Below, piece after piece: positions 36,130-45,071 of a DNA stretch of 64,000 bases. The stretch is taken from assembly GCF_023558375.1 (NCBI RefSeq), contig NZ_CP083761.1, forward strand, positions 1,663,001-1,727,000, given 5' to 3'. The position numbers and the translations under genes were made by a program. This DNA is from Chroococcidiopsis sp. CCMEE 29 (GTDB lineage Bacteria > Cyanobacteriota > Cyanobacteriia > Cyanobacteriales > Chroococcidiopsidaceae). Positions within the stretch are counted from its first letter, which is position 1. Each line of letters begins with the position of its first letter. Under the pieces are notes generated by a model, which saw nothing but the letters and a program-made list of their open reading frames with translations, had not been told where the DNA came from and did not search any database.

Positions 36130-37248
36130 CTAGCAGCGTTGATACCGCATTCCTGGTAGTTGTGACACTAAGCCCATGAGTTCCAACTGCAACAAGGCAC
36201 TAGAAACAGAGCCAGCTGAATACCCAGTTTGTTGCACAATCAAATCGAAGGGCATAGAATCCAAGGCGATCGCATCCAACACTTGCTTGAGTTCTGGTTC
36301 TAGATTTGGTAAAGGCAACGGTTCAAATGATTTGGACGTTTGCACCGAATCGAGTTGTGGCATTGCTCCTAGCATTTCCAGCAGATGCCCTTCACTCAAA
36401 ATTACCTGCGCTCCTTTGCTAAGTAACCCTAAACAACCGAGCGATCGCGGATTATCCAGCGAACCAGGCAAAACATAAACATCTCGACAAAAATCATTGG
36501 CAAAGCGCGCTGTAATCAAAGCACCTGATTTCGTGGGAGCTTCCATCACCAGCACAGCACGACTGATCCCAGCAATAATCCGATTGCGGCGAGGAAAGTG
36601 AGCGCGATCCGGTGGCGTTCCGACTGGATACTCGCTCAAGACTAAGCCTTGATGCAAAATCTGCTTGTAAAGCTCTCGATTACTCGGAGGATACACGACA
36701 TCTACGCCAGTGCCTAAAACTGCTAGTGTCCTGCCACCAGCCTCTAAACAGCCGCGATGAGCTTCGGTGTCAATTCCTTCTGCTAAGCCAGAAACAACTG
36801 TAAACCCATTTTGAGCCAAAGCCGCACTGATTTTGCGCGTCCAACGCTTGCCATATTCCGAAGGGTTACGGGTACCGACAATACTAACCAGTGGTTTGAT
36901 GCCTTGATTCTCTTCGAGTTGAACTTCACCCCGATAGTACAAAACTGGCGGTGGACTGGGAGTTTCTAGCAGCAAGCGGGGATAGCCGGCGCTGTCTGCT
37001 GGTGTCCAGAAATGAGGGTTCTCCTGTTCATGCTGCCGTAGGAGTTCTTCAGGATGAAGACGCGATCGCTCTTTTACCACAGCCTCAAGAGTTTGCAGTC
37101 CAAACCCTTCCACTTCGCGCAGCTGAGCTAGAGGTGCTTCCCAAGCCGCTGCTAGCGTTCCAAAGTGCTGTTGCAAGCGCCTAAGTAAAACGGGACCAAT
37201 TCCAGCAATGTGTGACCAAGCAAGCCAAAACGCACGTTCTTCTACCAA
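36130..37248 (-). CDS. dprA: DNA-processing protein DprA
   Basis: A 372-residue protein that loads RecA on incoming single-stranded DNA during transformation. The N-terminal HhH-like region (HIAGIGPVLLRRLQQHFG) is followed by the Rossmann-like DprA core: VGTRNPSEYGKRW, VSGLAEGIDTEAHRGCLEAGG, AVLGTGVDVVYPPSNRELY, EYPVGTPPDRAHFPRRNRIIAG and SGALITARFA. A C-terminal winged helix (residues about 305-372) completes the usual architecture. It implies a capacity for natural DNA uptake in the strain or its relatives. Confidence 0.92.
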   Translation of the reverse strand: MVEERAFWLAWSHIAGIGPVLLRRLQQHFGTLAAAWEAPLAQLREVEGFGLQTLEAVVKERSRLHPEELLRQHEQENPHFWTPADSAGYPRLLLETPSPPPVLYYRGEVQLEENQGIKPLVSIVGTRNPSEYGKRWTRKISAALAQNGFTVVSGLAEGIDTEAHRGCLEAGGRTLAVLGTGVDVVYPPSNRELYKQILHQGLVLSEYPVGTPPDRAHFPRRNRIIAGISRAVLVMEAPTKSGALITARFANDFCRDVYVLPGSLDNPRSLGCLGLLSKGAQVILSEGHLLEMLGAMPQLDSVQTSKSFEPLPLPNLEPELKQVLDAIALDSMPFDLIVQQTGYSAGSVSSALLQLELMGLVSQLPGMRYQRC

Positions 37249-37260
37249 TCTTTTTTCCCC

Positions 37261-37923
37261 TCAACCCGAACGCTGTTCCTTTAAGTAAGCGAAAACAGAC
37301 TTATCTCCAATGTCCGGTGGAATCGGTTGCACTGCCTTGCGAAGTGCAAACACGACAAATAAAACAGCCCAGATACCGAGCATTGCCTGTTCTCCTGCAA
37401 CTGGCAAGACATCTAGCATATGTCCTAATAGCAGAATCGGCACTAAAGGCGTGAGGAATTTCGTTTCGAATCGATTGAAGCAAAATGCCTCTTTGAAATA
37501 AATCCCTGTCAAAGCTGCAAATACAAAGCCTACTCCAACTAAGGCAGCTGGACTATTGTAAACGGTTAGAGCTAGCGGTTCACTACTAGAGAACGCCAAC
37601 ACTACTGCCGCTAGAGTACCGATCGCCCAAAATACCTGAAGTACCCGGTGCAGCACAGCTAAATAAATATGAATCGTGAGTAGACTTACGCCTAACGCTA
37701 GACAAAAACAAGCAAACAGGGGAGTCAGTGCTGACAAAACCTCTAGATTATTTCCCCTAAGTAACACTAGAGCGCTACCGATGGCAAAGCTAAGTGCTGC
37801 CACCATCAAGCCAGTGCGGTAGATAATCACACCCGTGCGATCGCTCGGCGTAATCGTAAAATCCCCAAACTGACCTTGATAAACTACTGGTTCAGATGCT
37901 ATTTGCTGAGTCATAATAAACAA
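37261..37923 (-). CDS. DUF2301 membrane protein
   Basis: A 220-residue integral membrane protein with six or so helices, of a cyanobacteria/plastid-type family. GIYFKEAFCFNRFETKFLTP is the family signature loop. The most likely start is M4 (37914). Function unknown. It lies 12 bases upstream of dprA on the same strand, so the two are co-transcribed, although a functional link is not evident. Confidence 0.82.
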   Translation of the reverse strand: MFIMTQQIASEPVVYQGQFGDFTITPSDRTGVIIYRTGLMVAALSFAIGSALVLLRGNNLEVLSALTPLFACFCLALGVSLLTIHIYLAVLHRVLQVFWAIGTLAAVVLAFSSSEPLALTVYNSPAALVGVGFVFAALTGIYFKEAFCFNRFETKFLTPLVPILLLGHMLDVLPVAGEQAMLGIWAVLFVVFALRKAVQPIPPDIGDKSVFAYLKEQRSG

Positions 37924-37948
37924 TTCTTCTTAAACTACTTCCTAGAAC

Positions 37949-38032
37949 GCTGAAGGCTGAAGGCTGAAGGCTGAAGGACAAATATAAATTTAATCTTCCC
38001 CTGCCTCCCCTGCCTCCCCTGCTTCCCCTGCT
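37949..38032 (+). repeat. Two adjacent tandem repeats
   Basis: Four perfect GCTGAAG heptamers (37949-37976) are followed by four 9-base units of the TCCCCTGCC type (about 37997-38032). They fill the spacer between the SAM hydrolase gene and the DUF2301 gene. Confidence 0.8.
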
Positions 38033-38034
38033 CT

Positions 38035-38841
38035 CTACTCCCTGTCTAGCACAATTTGCACTCTAGCTCCCCAGTCCAATTGCAACTGTCTTTGAGCATT
38101 GCCGCCATTGATGGCAATTTCTACCCAGCCATGACTGCCAACTAGAGCGATCGCACTTCCCGCCGGACTTGCACTGTAAGTTTTACCACCTGGTATAGTC
38201 AAACCATCCACCACAATAGACCATTTGCCTTGTACATCAGTACCCGGGATGTTGGTAATTAAATTGCCAAAGCGATCAATATATTGGATGTAACCAACTA
38301 TCTGGGTGTTTGTTGACATCAACTCAGGTATAGCCAATTGAACCAGGCTTGCTAAGTCAATTTCTCTCCCCAATTCGTTGAGTGGAATACCGCTAGCAAG
38401 ATGTGCTGCTACTGGGGCAAATATATCTCTCCCGTGGAAGGTAGCGCTAGGTTCAGGCGTTCTCCAATAATCTGAATTTGTCAGTTCAACAGCTGTAATA
38501 GCTGGACTTTGACTTAGCACCCCACTGAATATCCCGTTATCTGGTCCCACCAAGAACCCAGCGGCAAATTCCACTGCGATCGCTCGTCTGGTACTGCCGA
38601 CACCTGGATCGACTACAGCAACATGGATCGTCCCGTTGGGGAAATATAAGTAAGCATTCATCAAACAAAACCTAGCCGCTGCGATATCTTGGGGAGGAAT
38701 TTCGTGCGTTAGATCTACCACTGTGAGAGCAGGGTTAACTTGGGCGATCGCACCTTTCATCACACCTACATAAACATCGCTTAACCCAAAATCACTCATG
38801 AGTGACACGATTTGGCTTTGACTCATCTGCTTGATATACAA
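38035..38841 (-). CDS. SAM hydrolase (DUF62, chlorinase/fluorinase fold)
   Basis: A 268-residue protein of the fluorinase-like fold. IVSLMSDFGLSDVYVG and DLTHEIPPQDIAAA are the SAM-binding region, and VVDPGVGSTRRAIAV plus LVGPDNGIFSG follow. Most bacterial members use hydroxide and hydrolyse SAM to adenosine and methionine rather than halogenate. Start may be M1 or M6 (38826). Its stop is inside the edge of a tandem repeat. No halogenation genes are nearby. Confidence 0.87.
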   Translation of the reverse strand: MYIKQMSQSQIVSLMSDFGLSDVYVGVMKGAIAQVNPALTVVDLTHEIPPQDIAAARFCLMNAYLYFPNGTIHVAVVDPGVGSTRRAIAVEFAAGFLVGPDNGIFSGVLSQSPAITAVELTNSDYWRTPEPSATFHGRDIFAPVAAHLASGIPLNELGREIDLASLVQLAIPELMSTNTQIVGYIQYIDRFGNLITNIPGTDVQGKWSIVVDGLTIPGGKTYSASPAGSAIALVGSHGWVEIAINGGNAQRQLQLDWGARVQIVLDRE

Positions 38842-38957
38842 CTAAAAAAGGATTTCCATAAAGAAAAAATAAAGATATTTCTGTAGTTATTGTTACTAAA
38901 TATCGGCTGTGTTAGGATAATCGGACATAAAGTACAGAAAAGAAGAAAAAGCTCACC

Positions 38958-39113
38958 ATGAACAGAAACAAACAACAAGCTACCAAACAAGCAGCTGAAG
39001 CCCATCGTCTTAATATCAAAAGAAGCCTACAGCATCGCTTGGAAGTTGCTAAAGCCAGCGGTGATGAAGCCTTGATTCGTCAGTTAGAAGCTGAAATGAA
39101 CTACTTTAACTAA
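38958..39113 (+). CDS. Small basic helical protein, 51 aa
   Basis: A 51-codon frame with ATG at 38958. The sequence is helical and basic at the start (MNRNKQQATKQAAEAHRLN). Its last 30 residues, IKRSLQHRLEVAKASGD, EALIRQLEAE, match the C-terminal tail of the DUF4278 protein at 43051-43467 (IRRNLEHRLQVARAKGD, QNLIRLLEAE). That similarity shows it is a real gene. A bidirectional terminator follows. Function unknown. Confidence 0.75.
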   Translation: MNRNKQQATKQAAEAHRLNIKRSLQHRLEVAKASGDEALIRQLEAEMNYFN

Positions 39114-39164
39114 AACGTTAATTGCTTCAGGCTCATCAATAAATAAGCTTTCATGCATAAGACA

Positions 39165-39200
39165 TTAAGGGGATGCCACTAATCGCATCCCCTTAAATTT
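39165..39200. terminator. Bidirectional terminator hairpin
   Basis: A perfect 12-base stem, TTAAGGGGATGC and GCATCCCCTTAA, closes an 8-base loop between the small helical protein gene and tldD, which are convergent. T-rich sequence follows on the plus strand and A/T on the other side. Confidence 0.8.
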
Positions 39201-39215
39201 TAGACTTGCCTTAAC

Positions 39216-40592
39216 TTATCGTCCTCCGACCACCACGTTCTTAATCCGCACGTGGGGACCACCGACACTCACAGGTAGAGGCATTTGTCCGCCCTTGCCA
39301 CAACCACCGTTGAGATAAACGCTATCGTCACCGATCGCCTCAATATCTTTAAGCGTCTGGAAAACATTGCCAGTGAGAGTGACATCACTAACCGGTTCAG
39401 CGAGTTGACCGTTGCGAATCATATAGCCTTCAGCTGCGGCAAACGTGAACATCTCACCATTCGTTTGTCCACCCAGCATCCGTACTGCATACACTCCTTC
39501 CTCAATATCTTTAATCATGTCTTGGAAGGAACGATCGCCTGCTTCAATCGCAGTGTTCGTCATGCGTACAATTGGGGGATGGGTGGCATTGATGGCACGG
39601 GCATTGCCAGTCGGAGCTTCATGCAGCTTACCAGCAGTTTCACGGTTATGTAAGCGTTGGTTCAGGATACCGTTTTTAATTAAATATTTGCGTTGACCCG
39701 GTACACCTTCATCGTCATACTTAATTGAGCCAGGTAGTCCAGGTATAGTAGCATCATCCACTACATTCAGCCGCTCAATTGCCAGGGGTTTGCCGAGGGT
39801 GAGCAATTCCTGCATCCGGGGATTTTCGTAAACGAAGTCAGCTTCCGATAAATGCCCAAAAGCTTCATGAATGAAAACACCAGCAAGGTAGGGGTCTAAG
39901 ACTACAGTATATTGACCGCCTTTAACGGGTTGTGCTTCCAACTGACGGATAGCTCGTTCAGCGGCTCCCCGCACGCGGTCTTCAATGCCTTCTAAGACAC
40001 TGTAATCGGAGCGGGAGTGAATAGATTCATAGCCCTGCCGCACTAAACCACCTTCACCTCGGGCGATCGCACCAAAAGCACCAGACACATCCAAGCGTTC
40101 TTGGACAATACAGCTACCGATGGAATTAACAAAGTAAGTGATGCCGAAGCGATCGCGGTAATTCACTGACGTTGTTTGAATCCGAGGATCGAACTCCAGC
40201 AACAGTTTATTGTATTCCTCCATTAACTGCCGCTTTTCTGTCAAAGGAACACCACGCGGATCGCGTCCTAATTGAACTGCTACATAGTCTTGAATTGGTT
40301 CAACGGAGGCTAATTCCGTCTTTTCCTTACCCACTAGTTGAGCCTGAGAAATCGCTTCAGAAGTTCGATCTTGTAATTCAGCTAAACCATTAAAAGTAAC
40401 AAAGCTCCAGCCACCTTGATGGCAAGCGCGAATACCCCCAACCAAAGTTAAACTGCGATCAACTGCATCTAAGCAAGGACCCCGAAAGGAAATTGAGGTT
40501 GACTCACTCTGTTCTAAACGAATTTCTAAGTAATCAACGCGATCGCGCTGTTTGGCAATAGCCGCCTGTAACTGTTCCTGTATAAAATCCAT
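39216..40592 (-). CDS. tldD: TldD/PmbA-family metalloprotease
   Basis: A 458-residue protein. The metal motif H-E-x3-H appears in VFIHEAFGHLSEADF, and the C-terminal GG-rich blocks (LGGQTNGEMFTFAAAEGY, GNVFQTLKDIEAIG, GCGKGGQMPLPVSVGGP) match TldD. TldD and TldE together degrade small peptides in known bacteria. The partner gene is not adjacent. It is convergent with the 51-residue gene. Confidence 0.9.
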   Translation of the reverse strand: MDFIQEQLQAAIAKQRDRVDYLEIRLEQSESTSISFRGPCLDAVDRSLTLVGGIRACHQGGWSFVTFNGLAELQDRTSEAISQAQLVGKEKTELASVEPIQDYVAVQLGRDPRGVPLTEKRQLMEEYNKLLLEFDPRIQTTSVNYRDRFGITYFVNSIGSCIVQERLDVSGAFGAIARGEGGLVRQGYESIHSRSDYSVLEGIEDRVRGAAERAIRQLEAQPVKGGQYTVVLDPYLAGVFIHEAFGHLSEADFVYENPRMQELLTLGKPLAIERLNVVDDATIPGLPGSIKYDDEGVPGQRKYLIKNGILNQRLHNRETAGKLHEAPTGNARAINATHPPIVRMTNTAIEAGDRSFQDMIKDIEEGVYAVRMLGGQTNGEMFTFAAAEGYMIRNGQLAEPVSDVTLTGNVFQTLKDIEAIGDDSVYLNGGCGKGGQMPLPVSVGGPHVRIKNVVVGGR

Positions 40593-40773
40593 GTTTTAAT
40601 CCTTACCTGTTTGAAACTACTGTCAGATTTAATAACCACTTTCTCTAGTGTAAAAGCTTTCCCCTGCTCGCCTATCCCCCTTTCCATCCCTTGATCTCGG
40701 AGACATCCCTAGTGATGGCACGGTTATACTAGTGGATTAAAACTTTAGAATTAGACCTGTTGAGGAAGTGTGA

Positions 40774-41418
40774 ATGAGAGATGCACTAAATTACCTGCTA
40801 ACTATGGTGCGGTGGGTTTTACGCCGCAATATTAAACGCATCGTTTGGAATTTGTTTCTAGCTTTTGTGCCTTTGGCTTTGAGTGTTTGGCTATTTCGTC
40901 GCGAGAGGCGATCGCGTTCTTTGGTTTGGTGGCTAGGATTACTGGTTTTCTTCGCTTTCTTACCCAATGCGCCTTATATTTTGACGGATGTCATTCACAT
41001 GATCCGCGACATCCGCACTATCCGCTCAGTATGGATAGTTACCCTTGTTGTGTTTCCTGTGCATCTGCTATTTATTTTGACTGGCTTTGAAGCCTACGTC
41101 TTATCCTTAATCAACATGGGTTACTACTTGCATCGCATAGGTAGGAGCAAATGGATTCCAGGTGCTGAATTGCTCACTCATGCTCTGTGTGCAGTTGGTA
41201 TTTATTTAGGTCGGTTCCCACGGTTTAACAGTTGGGACATCGTGACTCAACCGGATGAGCTAGTTGTCTACACAATTGAGGATTTAACGAATAAGCGTCC
41301 ACTGGTGATTGTTTTAGTAACCTTTTTAATTGTTGCTGGTCTCTACTGGATTATGAAACAAGTAACTCTAGGAATTCTCCTGCAAAGACGCAAGGCAACG
41401 CTCGTTACCCGCCAGTAA
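40774..41418 (+). CDS. DUF1361 membrane protein
   Basis: A 214-residue protein with about six membrane helices. The DUF1361 signatures NLFLAFVPLALSVWLF and FLPNAPYILTDVIHM are clear. ATG at 40774 follows GAGGAAGTGTG. The family is uncharacterised. Confidence 0.85.
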   Translation: MRDALNYLLTMVRWVLRRNIKRIVWNLFLAFVPLALSVWLFRRERRSRSLVWWLGLLVFFAFLPNAPYILTDVIHMIRDIRTIRSVWIVTLVVFPVHLLFILTGFEAYVLSLINMGYYLHRIGRSKWIPGAELLTHALCAVGIYLGRFPRFNSWDIVTQPDELVVYTIEDLTNKRPLVIVLVTFLIVAGLYWIMKQVTLGILLQRRKATLVTRQ

Positions 41419-41608
41419 CCGGGTAAAACAAACTCTTCAATTCTTTACTTTTAAAGCCCTCCACGTCTGTGTTCACCCAATCTCCATCTAAAGAGGGGGA
41501 TATAGGCTGGGTAATTTTTCATCGAAAGAAAGATGAAAGCTCAGCAGTCTCCACCTGAAATATATCTAGGTTGTCTAGCTACAACTGACGTGAATAGGAG
41601 TTAAATAT

Positions 41609-42778
41609 ATGTCTTTATTGTCCCTCGATGAACTAAAAACTTTAGCAGAAAAGCCTAAAAGTCCATGTGTCTCGATGTATATGCCTATGCAAAAGGCAGG
41701 ACCAGAAATCCGCCAAAACCCTATCCGCTTCAAAAATCTCGTGCGAGAGGCTGAAGAACGTTTAGATGCGATGGGGATTAGTCACACCGAGGCGTTAGAA
41801 TTTCTCAAACCAGTTCATGAGCTAGATACTCCGGAGTTTTGGGAACACCAAGACTCCGGACTGGCAATCTTTGTTTCTCCAGAAGTCTTTCGCTATTACC
41901 GTCTTCCCTACGAGTTTCAAGAATTGGTTGTTGTCGACGGTCAGTTTCACCTCAAGCCGCTGCTGCATCTGGTCAACAACGATGGACGATTCTATCTCCT
42001 GGCTTTGAGCCAAAAGGACGTTAGGTTCTTTGAGGGCACACGCTATAGCATCCAAGAGGTTGAGGTAGAAAATATGCCTAAGAGTATGGATGAAGCTCTT
42101 AACTATGACGAGACTGCCCAAGAGGGTCAATTCCGGATTGCAACATCAAGAGGGGGAACCTCCAATTCTATGGTGCAGCCGGGTGCGTTTCACGGACAGG
42201 GGAGCCCGGACAGGGATAAGCACCAGGAAGACATCCTGCAATTCTGTCACGTTATTGATGACGCCTTGCACGAGAAACTGCGAAATCAGAAAGTGCCTTT
42301 AGTGTTAGCAGGCGTTGAGTATATGCCCCCCATTTACCAAGAGGCGAATACTTATCCCCATCTAGTGGAAGCAAGCATTACCGGCAGTCCAGAAAGCATG
42401 GCATCTGAAGAATTGCATGACAAGGCTTGGCAAATTGCCGAACCTCTGTTTCATCAGGCAGAACAGCAAGCAATAGAGCGTTACCAGGAACTCCTGGGGT
42501 CTGATACAGGCAAAGCCTCTAATGATATTAAAGAAATCATCCCAGCTGCTTATTACCAACGAATTGATTCTTTGTTTGTGCCAGTCGATCGGCAGATGTG
42601 GGGTAATTTTGATCCAGATGCGATGACTGTGGATTTACATCCAGAACCAGAGCCAGACGATGAGGATATGTTGGATTTTGCTGCGATTCATACGCTGTTG
42701 AACGGCGGCACTGTCTATGTAGTTGAGCCTGAGAAAATGCCGGATAAAACATTAGCAGCAGCGATTTTCCGCTATTAA
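41609..42778 (+). CDS. Release-factor-like protein (baeRF family 3-like)
   Basis: A 389-residue soluble protein. SLDELKTLAEKPKSPCVSMYMPM and VFRYYRLPYEFQELVVV, then HLKPLLHLVNNDGRFYLLALSQKDVRFF, and the C-terminal AAIHTLLNGGTVYVVEPEKMPD match proteins described as bacterial archaeo-eukaryotic release-factor-like. These are thought to associate with ribosomes, but the exact role is unproven. The catalytic GGQ-type loop is replaced by GTSNSMVQPGAFHGQGSPDRD. RBS GGAGTTAAAT precedes the ATG. Confidence 0.8.
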   Translation: MSLLSLDELKTLAEKPKSPCVSMYMPMQKAGPEIRQNPIRFKNLVREAEERLDAMGISHTEALEFLKPVHELDTPEFWEHQDSGLAIFVSPEVFRYYRLPYEFQELVVVDGQFHLKPLLHLVNNDGRFYLLALSQKDVRFFEGTRYSIQEVEVENMPKSMDEALNYDETAQEGQFRIATSRGGTSNSMVQPGAFHGQGSPDRDKHQEDILQFCHVIDDALHEKLRNQKVPLVLAGVEYMPPIYQEANTYPHLVEASITGSPESMASEELHDKAWQIAEPLFHQAEQQAIERYQELLGSDTGKASNDIKEIIPAAYYQRIDSLFVPVDRQMWGNFDPDAMTVDLHPEPEPDDEDMLDFAAIHTLLNGGTVYVVEPEKMPDKTLAAAIFRY

Positions 42779-43050
42779 ATAGCCGGGGTTAGGGAAAAAT
42801 AATAGAAACTCTTTTCTAACTCCTAACCTCCAAATCCTAGTTCAAACTTTGTTAAGTTTTATTAGAATTGACGCTTCCTTGAATAAACAGTAAAATAGGA
42901 TACAGAACTTAAATCGTTCATCTCTACAATTTTTGAATTTCAGCCTTAAGAGTGATGCCTTGTAGAGACGGAAGTAGGGAATCATCCCGAAGGAACGCGC
43001 CTCGCTGTAATTAAAAATTTAACCAAGAATTGAGTTCAGAGGCGAAGCAG

Positions 43051-43467
43051 ATGAAACTTACTTATCGTGGTGTCAGCTACGAATACAACCCTCCTATTAT
43101 GGAATTAACTGAAGGTGAAATTGGCGGTAAATATCGAGGTGCAAATTGGAGTCAAAGTTACCTCAGACATATTCCTATACCTCAACCGGTTGCTAACCTT
43201 AAATACCGTGGCGTTGCCTATAGTACTGGTCATCCAGTAGATGTAGAAGCTAGTCAACTACGCAAGCGTTATGTGAATGGCGAAACTCTTACAACAGTTG
43301 AAGCAGTGCCAACAGTTAGCAGTCGTAAACAACTCTTGGATGAATTAAATAACGCTCATCTCACCAGTATTCGCCGGAATTTGGAACATCGCCTTCAGGT
43401 AGCACGAGCCAAAGGTGACCAAAACCTGATCCGCCTTCTAGAAGCTGAGGCAGAGCACATAGTGTGA
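43051..43467 (+). CDS. DUF4278 protein
   Basis: A 138-residue protein from ATG 43051; a TTG seven codons earlier lacks support. It has two DUF4278-type units, KLTYRGVSYEYNPP near the start and LKYRGVAYSTG in the middle, and a helical C-terminal tail shared with the 51-residue protein at 38958. DUF4278 proteins are small cyanobacterial hypotheticals. The gene ends one base before the end of the TnpB element on the opposite strand, so the element inserted just after its stop codon. Confidence 0.82.
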   Translation: MKLTYRGVSYEYNPPIMELTEGEIGGKYRGANWSQSYLRHIPIPQPVANLKYRGVAYSTGHPVDVEASQLRKRYVNGETLTTVEAVPTVSSRKQLLDELNNAHLTSIRRNLEHRLQVARAKGDQNLIRLLEAEAEHIV

Positions 43468-43468
43468 A

Positions 43469-44694
43469 CTACCCAACCTTGGCTTCGCCTGAAGGTTGGG
43501 CTTCTGTACTCATAGGGGAATGCCTCAGATGAGACTTTCGCCCCATCTTTGGTCTTACTTCCCCTCCTACAGCAGAGACGGCTGAACCATCCGCCTTTAG
43601 CATTGTGATGCCTTGTGCTCTAATATTTGTTGCTGCATTACCGTCCCGATCGTGATGTGTGCCGCAGTGAGGACAAGTCCACTCCCTCACATCTAATGGC
43701 ATCTCACCCATCTGATAGAAACAATTAGCACAAAGTTTAGAACTAGGGAACCATCTATCAATCTCAACCAACCTTGCACCTTTGCGTTCTAGTTTATAGG
43801 CCAAGAAATTGATAAATGTTCCCCATCCAACATCAGATATTGCCTTTGCCAAATTATGATTACGAACCATGCCCTTGACATGAAGATTCTCTACTATGAC
43901 AGCTTGGCTATCGCTGACTAACTTATAACTAAGTTTGTGGAGAAAATCTTGCCTTGAGTTACTCACTCGTTCGTATACTTTGGCAACCATTTTTCTATAC
44001 TTGTAGCGTGAATTACTCCCTTTTTGTTTACGTGCTAGCTTTTGTTGTTTACGCTGAAGGTTTTTTTCGTGTTTGGCAAGATGTTGAGGATTGTCATATT
44101 TAGATACTTTTTCCCCATCAGTGACAACGGCAAAATGTTTCAAGCCTAAATCAATGCCATAAATCTTACCCTCTGAAATGGAAGAAGTTTCGCCTTCTAC
44201 TTCACTGAGGATAGAGGCAAAGTATTTCCCCGACGGTGTCTTGCTGACGGTAACAGTCTTAATTTTTCCCTCAATTGGTCTGTGGAGCTTTGCTTTGATT
44301 ATCCCGATGTTGCCGGGTAGTTTGACATTACTATCTATAATTAAGACATTTTGGGGATACTGAATTGACTGCTTGCCGTGTTTAGATTTGAATCTAGGAA
44401 ATCTTGCTCTCCCATCAAAAAAGTTCTTATATGCTGTGGTTAGATTGAGTGTTGTAGCCTGCAAAACCTGACTGTAACAATCAGCCAGCCATTGTGTATC
44501 TTTCTGTTTTTTGAGCTTGGGTAACAGTGCATTGAGTGCTACTTGCCCTAGTCCTTTACCCGTTTGTTTATAAACTTCAATCGACTTATTCAATGCATAA
44601 TTCCACCACCACCGTGCACATCCAAACGTCTGAGCTAGTAGTGCTTGTTGTTCAGTTTTGGGTATAGACGAACTTGTACTGCTTTGTGTAGCAC
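43469..44694 (-). CDS. tnpB: IS200/IS605-type TnpB (RNA-guided nuclease), frameshifted near the N-terminus
   Basis: About 405 residues of TnpB. RuvC-type catalytic residues are intact: D in YGIDLGLKHF, E in AVIVENLHVKGM and D in HHDRDGNAATN. The zinc finger CANC...CPHC lies between the last two. The N-terminus is broken: GTG at 44694, six bases from a perfect AGGAGGTGA at 44701-44709, opens a frame reading LHKAVQVRLYPK, the expected TnpB start, but one A is missing from the AAAA run at 44656-44659, so that frame must shift to continue as KTEQQALLAQTFG. The GTG at 44704 lies inside the ribosome-binding site and gives an unnatural N-terminus. No tnpA is present. Confidence 0.85.
43472..43500 (-). 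repeat. TnpB right-end hairpin (predicted omega-RNA tail)
   Basis: CCCAACCTT and AAGGTTGGG pair over nine bases around an 11-base loop, encoded in the last codons of tnpB (EAQPSGEAKVG). IS605-type right ends carry such a subterminal hairpin, which forms the 3' part of the guide RNA scaffold. The element end is at about 43469-43471. Confidence 0.7.
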
Positions 44695-44704
44695 TCAATA
44701 TCAC

Positions 44705-45071
44705 CTCCTAAGTCATCTATCTTACTAATATCTACAGTTACTAGTAAATCTAATCCGGAAAAATATTGGCAACTCCTCATACATCTTTCCCCTTATAGCC
44801 TTGGGCTATTTTCGGTCAAAGATGTAATCGTCGTTGCACAGCACCCCATCCCCACCCTACGAAGCATTGAGGGTGGGAACTTTCGCGATCCGTTAACTAA
44901 GATCAGCATAAGCGATCGCGTATCGGGGGCATTACTAGAGGAAGTGCCGCTCCCTTCCTCTAGTAATGCCAGAATAATTTGTAGCGAAATGTAAAATTTA
45001 CTTCCGCACAGATTATCACAAGTCATAAAGGTGACTCGTTTAGACGGTGCTCCGGTGAGGGTGCGATCGCC
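44705..45071. other. Hairpin-rich spacer left of tnpB
   Basis: A 367-base stretch with no supported gene. It contains the tnpB ribosome-binding site, a CCCACCCT/AGGGTGGG hairpin at 44851-44877 resembling the tnpB right-end hairpin, and a 17-base perfect inverted repeat at 44928-44970. The true left end of the IS605-type element cannot be placed with certainty. Confidence 0.5.
44928..44970. repeat. Perfect 17-base inverted repeat
   Basis: The arms GGCATTACTAGAGGAAG and CTTCCTCTAGTAATGCC are perfectly complementary around a 9-base loop. It lies in the spacer between tnpB and the gene at 45072. No T run follows, so it is not a clear terminator; it may be an element end or a transcript-stabilising hairpin. 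Confidence 0.8.

Noticed and set aside
37949-38032. CRISPR-like array
   Set aside because: The repeats are contiguous 7- and 9-base units without spacers; no cas gene is near.
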